NCBI RefSeq assembly: GCF_020541305.1
Contig: NZ_CP047396.1
Coordinates: 248,001-312,000, forward strand
Origin: Candidatus Vallotiella adelgis
Lineage (GTDB): Bacteria > Pseudomonadota > Gammaproteobacteria > Burkholderiales > Burkholderiaceae
Direction: 5' to 3'
DNA: 64,000 bases
Part shown: piece after piece, positions 56,970-64,000 of the stretch
Position numbering within the stretch: the first letter of the stretch is position 1
Layout: each line of letters opens with the position of its first letter
Program-made: the position numbers and the translations under genes
Notes under the pieces: model-generated
Told to the model about the DNA's origin: nothing
Databases searched by the model: none
Seen by the model: only the letters and a program-made list of their open reading frames with translations

Positions 56970-57945
56970 AAAAGAGTTTAAATTTAGCCTGAAAAACATA
57001 GTCACGCGACTCTTTTAGCAAATAATAAGCGCCTGTTTAAGCTGCACTGTCCGAGAACTGCCTTACCGAATTATTCATATTTCATCTCTTCGCTCGCAAG
57101 TTTATTTGCTGCAGGCCAGTCGCACACATTAGCGAAAATAGCTTTGACTGGTGTAGTACTTAACTAAAGTAATGTAAACCCTGAAAACATATGAGTGTAA
57201 TTATTACTTATATGTTCGGTAAGGAATGCGAATTGTCTTAGGAAAAACGATTAGTAATCATTGGTTCACAGCATTTATTTAGTATATTGGCACGCTACTG
57301 GTGATATAGAAATATTGATCAAAGCAGCGGGCACCCTAATCCGTAGCGCGCAACATATCATTAGGTTCACAAGCTATTTGGCGTGATAAAGAGCTAAAAA
57401 CACTAGCGAGTCCTAGCAGGATGCAATCATGCACAATCCGGCAGGATGTATTCGTTAATATAGCGACAATGTGTGATCGCTGAAATATAAACTTCGTAGC
57501 AATGAGAGAGCACTATACTAACATGCTATCGAGCATACTTTGTATGCACTAGATAACACTACATACAGGGTGAAACTCCCTAAAGTGTGCTGAGTAGATA
57601 TAATAATCTACATTAATTTTATCTTGAATTTCAGTTTTCTGCACCGAAATACGCAATCCGTTTATAAATGTTTGTAGTAGGAAATAGTTATGCAGCAACC
57701 ACGAAAATTGTAAGCGCGAGGAAGGGTAGCACAACACTATCTATACCACGTGCTAATCACTCCCTCGTATTTAGAGTAGAAGGGGTATCGACCATACGGT
57801 TATGGTCGATAAATATGAACATAGTCATTGCTCCCCCCCGGGGGGAGCAATGCTAACAAGACAGCCGACTCGAAGTATTATGAACAAGTAGAGCAAACAC
57901 TGTGAAATTATCCTCGAATGACACGATTGACAAAAACATACTAAG
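56970..57945. other. gene-free spacer between greA and rlmE
   Basis: About 975 bp. yhbY is often found here in Burkholderia, and no trace of it was recognised. Two adjacent perfect inverted repeats at 57787-57852 are listed separately. Short frames around 57549-57856 are unsupported. Confidence 0.58.
57787..57852. repeat. two adjacent perfect inverted repeats
   Basis: First element: 10-bp arms ATCGACCATA and TATGGTCGAT with loop CGGT (57787-57810). Second element: 13-bp arms CATTGCTCCCCCC and its complement around a single central C (57826-57852), nearly a perfect palindrome with a C-run meeting a G-run. They lie about 95 bp past the greA stop on the minus strand. They may form a tandem terminator or a cruciform-prone site. 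Confidence 0.88.
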
Positions 57946-58422
57946 TTACTCGTAACGTACTGCGATGATCTGGTACTCGCGCACACCGCTTGGGGCTTGT
58001 ACCGCTGCTACATCGCCCTCAAACTTACCAATTAACGCACGAGCAATTGGAGAACTAACTGATATTAGGCTATGCTCAAGATCTGCTTCGTCATCTCCAA
58101 CGATTTGGTAGGTAACCTTACCAGCAGAATCGAGATCCTCGAGATCAACAGTGGCACCGAATACGACACGCCCGTCTGCATCGACCGTTTTCGGATCAAT
58201 GATCTGCGCGGCTGATAACTTCGATTCTAGTTCAGCGATTCGGCCTTCGATAAACGCCTGCTTTTCTTTCGCGGCATCGTACTCAGCATTTTCTGATAAA
58301 TCACCTTGTGCGCGTGCCTCGGCGATCGCGTCGATCACCGAGGCACGCTCGACCGATTTCAGTCGTTGCAATTCGTTACGCAGTTGGTTGGCACCGCGCT
58401 TCGTCAGTGGAATAGTGCTCAT
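57946..58422 (-). CDS. greA: transcription elongation factor GreA
   Basis: Rescues backtracked RNA polymerase by stimulating transcript cleavage. The N-terminal coiled-coil is intact, with the tip acidic residues in [20 protein letters not shown]. The C-terminal FKBP-like domain includes [15 protein letters not shown] and [14 protein letters not shown]. 158 aa, full length. It follows carB by 142 bp on the same strand with a hairpin in between. Shine-Dalgarno is poor. Confidence 0.97.
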   Translation of the reverse strand: MSTIPLTKRGANQLRNELQRLKSVERASVIDAIAEARAQGDLSENAEYDAAKEKQAFIEGRIAELESKLSAAQIIDPKTVDADGRVVFGATVDLEDLDSAGKVTYQIVGDDEADLEHSLISVSSPIARALIGKFEGDVAAVQAPSGVREYQIIAVRYE

Positions 58423-58446
58423 AAACAGTTCAAGATTAAAAAATTA

Positions 58447-58492
58447 CCGCGGTTGAGCGGACATCCCTGGAATAGGGTGCGATCAACCGCGG
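58447..58492 (-). promoter_or_regulatory. inverted repeat between carB and greA
   Basis: Perfect GC-rich 10-bp arms (CCGCGGTTGA and TCAACCGCGG) separated by 26 nt that can fold further. It lies 25-70 bp upstream of the greA start. It could be an intercistronic terminator or processing stem, or a GreA leader structure. No T-run follows. Confidence 0.55.
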
Positions 58493-58564
58493 CTTATACT
58501 GCGGATAAAAACGCATTTTACCTCATCTACATAAGTACGTTACTAGACCAACAATCAGTGTTGA

Positions 58565-61500
58565 TCAGTGTAGGCGAGCGTGAAGCCCCTGTAAATCATA
58601 GACTTCTAGGTTTTTCAAATAGCGCAGACCTTCCACTGCTGCACGCGCACTGGACATCGTCGTATAGTATGTAACCTTATGAGCCTGCGCACTCATGCGA
58701 ATCGAGCGCGAATCAGCGATCGCTGTTCGAGTTTCATCGACAGTCGTGAACACGAGTGCGATCTCGCCATTCTTGATCATGTCAACTATATGCGGCCGAC
58801 CGTCTTTGACTTTGTTAACAACTCTGATTGGAACACCCGAGGCCGAAATAGCTGCAGCCGTGCCTTTAGTTGCAACTAAAGGGTAGCCAAGCTTGTGAAG
58901 CATGCGTGCCACCTCGACGGCCTTTAACTTATCTGAATCCATCACAGTAAGAAGAACGGTGCCTGAGGCAGGTAGCCGTGAGCCCGCAGCTAGTTGCGAT
59001 TTGAACAGCGCCTCACCGAACGTGCGTCCAATGCCCATCACTTCACCGGTCGAGCGCATCTCCGGTCCCAGCACTGGATCAACAGTTGGGAATTTAATGA
59101 ATGGGAGTACAGCCTCTTTTACGCTGAAGTAAGGCGGCTTAATCTCTCGTGTTACTTTCTGCATAGCCAAAGTCTGTCCAACCATAACACGCGCGGCGAC
59201 TTTAGCAAGTTGCAACCCAGTTGCTTTTGATACGTACGGCACTGTGCGTGAGGCACGTGGATTCACCTCTAATACATAGATTACATCGCTAAATGTACCA
59301 TTTAGCTGCGGAACCTGCTGAATTGCAAACTGCACGTTCATTAATCCAATTACGTTTAGCGCTCGCGCCATTGCCGCCGTCTGCCGCCTGAGTTCGGCGA
59401 CGGTCGAATCTGATAGCGAATAAGGTGGCAACGAGCAAGCGGAATCACCAGAGTGAACACCGGCTTGCTCAATATGCTCCATAACCCCACCAATAAAAAC
59501 AGCATTACCGTCACAAATGCAATCAACATCACATTCGATTGCATCATTCAGAAATCGGTCTAATAGCACGGGGGAATTATTTGATACTTTAACCGCTTCA
59601 CGCATATAGCGTTCTAGGTCGCGCGGCTCATGCACGATCTCCATCGCACGGCCGCCCAGAACATAGGAAGGGCGAACAACCAGTGGATAGCCAATCTCGC
59701 CGGCCAGTTGCAGGGCTTCGTCCTCAGTATAGGCGGTACGGTTTGGAGGTTGACGCAGCCCTAGAGATTGCAATAATTTCTGGAATCGTCCGCGGTTCTC
59801 TGCCGCATCAATCATATCTGGTGAAGTACCTATAATCGGCACACCATTAGCTTCTAGATCTAGCGCTAGCTTTAATGGCGTCTGCCCCCCGTATTGGACG
59901 ATTACACCGAGTGGTTGCTCCTTGTCGACAATCTCGAGTACATCTTCGAGCGTTAGCGGCTCGAAATATAGTCGATCTGATGTATCATAATCTGTCGATA
60001 CAGTTTCTGGATTACAGTTGACCATAATCGTCTCATAGCCATCTTCTCGCATTGCCAATGCGGCATGGACACAGCAATAGTCGAACTCAATACCCTGGCC
60101 AATCCGATTCGGTCCGCCGCCTAATACTATAATCTTTTTATTTGTCGTTGGCTGTACTTCGCACTCTTGTTCATACGTTGAGTACATGTATGCAGTTTTC
60201 GTTGAGAACTCTGCTGCACAAGTATCTACACGCTTGTATACTGGTCGCACATTTAACTCGATTCGACGCGCGCGTACTGCGGCAGGGCTTGTATCCATAA
60301 GCTTAGTTAGCCGCCGGTCTGAGAAGCCGCTTTGCTTCAGGTAAAAAAGCTCGTCCCGCGATAGACTAGCTAGTGAACGGCTTAAAAGTGCTTTTTCCTT
60401 CCGGATGATCTGCTCGATCTGAGCAAGAAACCATGGATCAATCCCGGTTTCGTCAAAGATCTCGTCGCGTGATAAGCCTATGCGGAATGCATCGCCGACA
60501 TACCAAATTCTATCTGGGCCTGGCGTACTAATTTGCTTGACAATCTCATCACGGTCTGTCGACTTTTCGTCTAGCCCATCCACGCCGACTTCTAGTCCAC
60601 GAAGCGCTTTCTGAAAAGATTCCTGGAACGTGCGTCCGATTGCCATCACCTCGCCAACGGACTTCATTTGAGTGGTCAAGTGCGGATCGGCTTCACGGAA
60701 TTTCTCAAACGCAAAGCGAGGTACCTTCGTGACTACGTAGTCAATCGTTGGCTCAAACGAAGCTGGCGTCTGTCCACCGGTGATCTCGTTCTTCAACTCA
60801 TCTAACGTATAGCCAATAGCAAGCTTAGCTGCGACTTTTGCGATCGGAAAACCTGTTGCCTTTGATGCAAGCGCAGATGACCGAGATACGCGAGGATTCA
60901 TCTCGATCACGATCATGCGACCATCACGCGGATTGATTGCAAATTGCACATTTGATCCGCCAGTATCAACGCCGATCTCGCGGAGCACCGAGAACGACGC
61001 GTTTCGCATCAACTGATATTCTTTGTCAGTCAGCGTTTGGGCAGGCGCAACAGTGATTGAATCGCCAGTGTGGATGCCCATTGGATCTAGGTTTTCGATT
61101 GAACAGACGATAATACAGTTGTCACGCTGGTCACGTACAACCTCCATTTCGAATTCCTTCCAACCGAGTAACGATTCCTCAATTAGCAACTCTCGCGTAG
61201 GCGAGAGATCTAAGCCACGCTTGCAGATATCCTCAAACTCGACACGATTATATGCAATTCCCCCTCCTGAGCCGCCGAGCGTGAATGACGGCCGAATCAC
61301 AACTGGATAGTCGGTGCCACCGATTGCTTGAGCAATATCAGCCTGAACCTTTAGCGCCTCTTCCCATGAACTCGCAATCCCCGATTGAGCTGATCCCAAC
61401 TCGATCCGGCTCATTGCCTCTTTGAACTTCTGCCGATCTTCGGCCTTATCAATGACCGCAGGCGACGCGCCAATCAACTCAACACCATATTTATTTAACA

Positions 61501-61819
61501 CGCCATTCTGATGTAGATCTAGCGCGCAGTTCAGCGCGGTTTGACCTCCCATCGTTGGCAAGATTGCATGAGGACGCTCTTTTGCAATGATTGCCTCGAT
61601 GACTTCCCAGGTAATTGGTTCAATATACGTGACATCAGCTGTGTCCGGATCCGTCATGATTGTCGCCGGATTACTGTTAACTAACAGTACTTTATAGCCT
61701 TCCTCGCGCAGCGCTTTACACGCCTGCGCGCCGGAATAATCAAACTCGCATGCCTGGCCTATGATGATCGGCCCCGCGCCAATGATAAGAATACTGTGAA
61801 TGTCTGTCCGTTTTGGCAT
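58565..61819 (-). CDS. carB: carbamoyl-phosphate synthase large subunit
   Basis: Makes carbamoyl phosphate from bicarbonate, ATP and ammonia channelled from CarA, feeding arginine and pyrimidine synthesis. The 1084-aa protein shows the duplicated ATP-grasp layout. The first half has [20 protein letters not shown] and [20 protein letters not shown]. The second half has [20 protein letters not shown] and [19 protein letters not shown]. The C-terminal allosteric MGS-like domain ([20 protein letters not shown]) is intact. It follows carA by 147 bp. Confidence 0.98.
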   Translation of the reverse strand: MPKRTDIHSILIIGAGPIIIGQACEFDYSGAQACKALREEGYKVLLVNSNPATIMTDPDTADVTYIEPITWEVIEAIIAKERPHAILPTMGGQTALNCALDLHQNGVLNKYGVELIGASPAVIDKAEDRQKFKEAMSRIELGSAQSGIASSWEEALKVQADIAQAIGGTDYPVVIRPSFTLGGSGGGIAYNRVEFEDICKRGLDLSPTRELLIEESLLGWKEFEMEVVRDQRDNCIIVCSIENLDPMGIHTGDSITVAPAQTLTDKEYQLMRNASFSVLREIGVDTGGSNVQFAINPRDGRMIVIEMNPRVSRSSALASKATGFPIAKVAAKLAIGYTLDELKNEITGGQTPASFEPTIDYVVTKVPRFAFEKFREADPHLTTQMKSVGEVMAIGRTFQESFQKALRGLEVGVDGLDEKSTDRDEIVKQISTPGPDRIWYVGDAFRIGLSRDEIFDETGIDPWFLAQIEQIIRKEKALLSRSLASLSRDELFYLKQSGFSDRRLTKLMDTSPAAVRARRIELNVRPVYKRVDTCAAEFSTKTAYMYSTYEQECEVQPTTNKKIIVLGGGPNRIGQGIEFDYCCVHAALAMREDGYETIMVNCNPETVSTDYDTSDRLYFEPLTLEDVLEIVDKEQPLGVIVQYGGQTPLKLALDLEANGVPIIGTSPDMIDAAENRGRFQKLLQSLGLRQPPNRTAYTEDEALQLAGEIGYPLVVRPSYVLGGRAMEIVHEPRDLERYMREAVKVSNNSPVLLDRFLNDAIECDVDCICDGNAVFIGGVMEHIEQAGVHSGDSACSLPPYSLSDSTVAELRRQTAAMARALNVIGLMNVQFAIQQVPQLNGTFSDVIYVLEVNPRASRTVPYVSKATGLQLAKVAARVMVGQTLAMQKVTREIKPPYFSVKEAVLPFIKFPTVDPVLGPEMRSTGEVMGIGRTFGEALFKSQLAAGSRLPASGTVLLTVMDSDKLKAVEVARMLHKLGYPLVATKGTAAAISASGVPIRVVNKVKDGRPHIVDMIKNGEIALVFTTVDETRTAIADSRSIRMSAQAHKVTYYTTMSSARAAVEGLRYLKNLEVYDLQGLHARLH

Positions 61820-61966
61820 AACACTACTCGCTGATGTGCGCGTGTATCGCGCTGATATTCGTGTTTAGATAGTGTAATGCAGCGCATGCTACACCTGTAC
61901 TTATACTGCATCTTGACTACCTATAGCAGCTTCGTAGGTAGTAAAGCTCCGCGCAAGCATACAGTA

Positions 61967-63127
61967 CTAGGTAGTAATCATATCGCATCCGCGACTAGCC
62001 TTTCTCGCCTCGATTAGATTTATGAATCGATCAAATAAATAGCCGATGTCGTGGGGCCCTGGCGATGCTTCTGGGTGTCCTTGGAAGGAAAACGCGGGCT
62101 TATCTTGTAAAGCAAACCCTTGCAGGGTGCCATCGAATAGCGAAACGTGCGTAATCTTTGCTTTGTCTGGCAGCGTTGACGCGTCAACTGCGAAGCCATG
62201 GTTTTGTGAGGTGATGACCACTTTTCCATTATCAAGATCTTTGACCGGGTGATTAGCACCATGGTGGCCAGTCTTCATTTTCAACGTCTTTGCGCCGAGA
62301 GCCAGCGCCATGATCTGGTGGCCCAGACAAATACCAAACGTCGGCACACCGCTCTCGATTAATTCGCGGCTTGCACCAATCGCGTAATCGCACGCCTGTG
62401 GATCACCAGGTCCATTAGATAGAAATACACCGTCAGGATGAAATGCGAGCGCGTCAGCAGCGCTGGATTGGGCAGGTAAGACAGTGACATGACACCTTCG
62501 CTCAGTCAGCATGCGCAGAATATTGCGCTTAATGCCGTAATCAAATACGACTACTCGGTACTTCGATGTTTTTTGTATCTGGTAGCCAGCACCTAGACGC
62601 CATTCGGCTTCGGTCCACTTGTAGTGCGCATGTGTTGACACCGCTTTTGCTAGATCTAAGCCGTCTAGACCTGTAAATGACTTTGCTAGATTGATTGCCT
62701 CCCGCTCGTCGGTCCCAACGATAATACAACCTTTCTGCGCACCCCGATCGCGCAGAATTCGAGTTAACCAGCGCGTGTCTAGGCCGGCAATTGCAACTAC
62801 ACCCTCGCCCACTAAATAGTCAGAAAGCGTACATTGAGAGCGAAAACTGGACGCCAGCACCGGAAGATCGCGAATCACCAGGCCAGCTGCATGGATGCGA
62901 TCTGATTCAACATCTTCTCTATTGATACCAACATTTCCGATGTGCGGATACGTTAGCGTAACAATCTGGCGAGCGTAGCTAGGGTCGGTAAGGATTTCTT
63001 GGTATCCGGTGATTGCAGTATTGAACACTACCTCGCCAATCATATGGCCGGTGGCGCCGATTGAATAACCTCGACAAATGGTGCCATCGGCAAGTGCAAG
63101 CAGAGCAGGAGAAAAAGATGGCAACAC
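61967..63127 (-). CDS. carA: carbamoyl-phosphate synthase small subunit
   Basis: Glutaminase subunit supplying ammonia to CarB. The N-terminal domain begins [19 protein letters not shown]. The class I glutamine amidotransferase domain carries the nucleophile Cys in [17 protein letters not shown] and the His/Glu pair in [13 protein letters not shown]. 386 aa. The start is a GTG at 63127, supported by an AAGGAG Shine-Dalgarno 6 nt upstream. It heads carA-carB-greA. A spaced inverted repeat lies 61-100 bp upstream of the start. Confidence 0.97.
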   Translation of the reverse strand: MLPSFSPALLALADGTICRGYSIGATGHMIGEVVFNTAITGYQEILTDPSYARQIVTLTYPHIGNVGINREDVESDRIHAAGLVIRDLPVLASSFRSQCTLSDYLVGEGVVAIAGLDTRWLTRILRDRGAQKGCIIVGTDEREAINLAKSFTGLDGLDLAKAVSTHAHYKWTEAEWRLGAGYQIQKTSKYRVVVFDYGIKRNILRMLTERRCHVTVLPAQSSAADALAFHPDGVFLSNGPGDPQACDYAIGASRELIESGVPTFGICLGHQIMALALGAKTLKMKTGHHGANHPVKDLDNGKVVITSQNHGFAVDASTLPDKAKITHVSLFDGTLQGFALQDKPAFSFQGHPEASPGPHDIGYLFDRFINLIEARKASRGCDMITT

Positions 63128-63644
63128 GGGGGGCTCCTTCCGGGGGGCATCCTACTGCCGACCTGTCATCCATATTTTATGGGAACGCATTATCCGTTTT
63201 TTAGGCTATTTTTACACACGGATAATGTGCTTAAAATGGTCCCTGCCGCGAGTGACAGGCTTCAACAGAATCGGGCACGCAACAGATAAGCAGCTTTGGA
63301 AAGGCAGGCAATAGAGTGCAGGTTAATTAATTTAATTTTTCTTACTATAGCTTAAAATTAAGCTAACCTCAAATCTACTAGATTAATAGCTCCCTCCAAT
63401 GGATGACTACTTCTTAGTCTGGATTTCAGCAGAAAAATTAATAATATACAGCTAATGTACCAGCAAGTACTCAGCAAATCTTATGTGGATGAGAATGCCA
63501 GTGCCGACTAATATGTCGCGGGGAAGTGCTGCCCTGGTGCTGCTGGAGGGAAATAAGGAAAGATTTCTCCGGAAGCAACACTACTGCCTAATACATCTAC
63601 GCTTAATCTATGTTCCGTATATAACGTTCCTTAATATAAGGCCC
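63128..63644. other. spacer upstream of carA
   Basis: About 515 bp without a credible gene. dapB, often near carA in Burkholderia, is not seen. It must contain the carA promoter; the inverted repeat at 63188-63227 is listed separately. Confidence 0.55.
63188..63227. promoter_or_regulatory. inverted repeat in the carA upstream region
   Basis: Perfect 10-bp arms CATTATCCGT (63188-63197) and ACGGATAATG (63218-63227), 20 nt apart, centred about 80 bp upstream of the carA start. The spacing, about three helical turns centre to centre, would suit two bound protomers or an RNA stem in the leader. The regulator is unknown. Confidence 0.5.
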
Positions 63645-64000
63645 CTATCGGTGTTTTCGCACATGGTGGAGCGCATGGTGTTTTCGCACATGGTGGAGCA
63701 CATGGTGGAGCGCATGGTGTTTTCGCACATGGTGGAGCGCATGGTGTTTTCGCACATGGTGGAGCACATGGTGTTTTCGCACATGGTGGAGCACATGGTG
63801 TTTTCGCACATGGTGGAGCACATGGTGGAGCGCATGGTGTTTTCGCACATGGTGGAGCACATGACCATGCGAATGCCTATAAATCTTTGCGCGGCTAAGG
63901 GCGGTGACTTTAGTTTTTCTAGTGAGCATAGCAGCACTAGTTGACTTCGTGATACTTTTTCCTGCCTTCGACCGGGCTTTCTTAATGTTAATGCGCCCCA
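63645..64000 (-). CDS. C-terminal part of a basic, His-rich repeat protein (uncertain)
   Basis: A minus-strand frame is open from the right edge to a TAG at 63647-63645, 117 codons. It starts mid-protein with a Lys/Arg/Ser-rich segment (GRINIKKARSKAGKSITK, then LTRKTKVTALSRAKIY). It then enters a His-rich tandem repeat built of V-R-K-H-H and (A/V)-L-H-H units. The basic segment recalls histone-like nucleoid proteins, but I cannot assign a family. The direction agrees with carA-carB-greA. The repeat length is a multiple of three, so other frames are open too, which weakens the coding claim. The plus-strand frame (V-F-S-H-M-V-E-H-M repeats, 63483-63944) is the rival reading. Confidence 0.4.
   Translation of the reverse strand, partial: GRINIKKARSKAGKSITKSTSAAMLTRKTKVTALSRAKIYRHSHGHVLHHVRKHHALHHVLHHVRKHHVLHHVRKHHVLHHVRKHHALHHVRKHHALHHVLHHVRKHHALHHVRKHR
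63651..63863. repeat. modular tandem repeat (minisatellite), 7 units
   Basis: 213 bp made of a 15-bp module (GTGTTTTCGCACATG) followed by one or two 12-bp modules (GTGGAGCRCATG). Unit lengths in order are 27, 39, 27, 27, 27, 39 and 27 bp. The 15-bp module is identical in all seven units. The only variation is A or G within the 12-bp module (CACATG or CGCATG) and its copy number. Such uniformity implies recent expansion or homogenisation and likely length variation between strains. Confidence 0.95.

Noticed and set aside
63651-63863. CRISPR array
   Set aside because: The repeats are directly contiguous without unique spacers of constant length, and no cas gene is near. It is a minisatellite.
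63483-63944. Plus-strand frame of 153 codons encoding V-F-S-H-M-V-E-H-M repeats
   Set aside because: No Shine-Dalgarno, and the first 55 residues look random. The repeat period is a multiple of three, so several frames are open by construction. The minus frame was preferred because it continues past the window edge and agrees with carA direction, but the plus reading cannot be excluded.

Overview
The window looks like a slowly eroding chromosome of a host-restricted betaproteobacterium in the Burkholderiaceae. Several neighbourhoods match the order I know from Burkholderia: tRNA-Val/thrS/infC/rpmI/rplT/pheS, dnaG/rpoD, folE2/dxs/ispA/xseB, carA/carB/greA and rlmE/ftsH/(folP)/glmM. The proteins read like Burkholderia orthologues. 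Between these islands about one fifth of the window is AT-rich DNA without recognisable genes. folP is a visible pseudogene, and genes I would expect next to survivors (rpsU and yqeY between dnaG and tsaD, yhbY near rlmE, dapB near carA) are not seen. This fits an obligate symbiont in mid-reduction, such as the Burkholderia-derived insect or fungal symbionts of the Vallotia/Mycoavidus/Mycetohabitans type. The species assignment is inference.

Layout. 1-3795: translation operon on the minus strand (tRNA-Val, thrS, infC with an ATC start, rpmI, rplT, start of pheS). 4375-9660: a possible hydrolase relic, ETF-ubiquinone oxidoreductase, aroC and a YihY-family membrane protein. 10892-16454: one complete rRNA operon on the minus strand (promoter, boxA, 16S, tRNA-Ile, tRNA-Ala, boxA, 23S, 5S, terminator) with RNase III-type processing stems. 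17158-21588: terminator, a CAT-anticodon tRNA, rpoD and dnaG. 22907-28104: tsaD, then folE2, dxs, ispA and xseB. 28831-31572: polA. 33379-38126: a small unrecognised ORF, thrB, a BPSS1780-type membrane protein and uvrD. 38332-42435: valS, galU and a TusA-like protein. 43596-51715: alaS, glnS, tcdA and pdxH with long spacers. 52052-56969: glmM, the folP pseudogene, ftsH and rlmE. 57946-63127: greA, carB and carA. 63645-64000: the end of a basic, His-rich reading frame built on a tandem repeat.

How the genes fit together. Most are information processing: five aminoacyl-tRNA synthetases with pheS, ribosomal proteins L20 and L35, IF3, sigma-70, primase, Pol I, UvrD, GreA, and rRNA/tRNA modification by RlmE, TsaD and TcdA. 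The rest are a thin set of biosynthetic steps (chorismate, threonine, carbamoyl phosphate, isoprenoids, PLP, amino-sugar and UDP-glucose precursors) plus membrane upkeep (FtsH). That balance suits a nutritional symbiont that still makes its own envelope. I saw no CRISPR array, prophage, insertion sequence, toxin-antitoxin pair or secretion system.

The observations most worth checking are: loss of the two metal-binding residues of the Pol I proofreading site (S341/K343 in place of Asp/Glu); the 213-bp modular tandem repeat at the right edge; the wrecked folP beside an intact folE2; and several perfect long inverted repeats in otherwise empty spacers.
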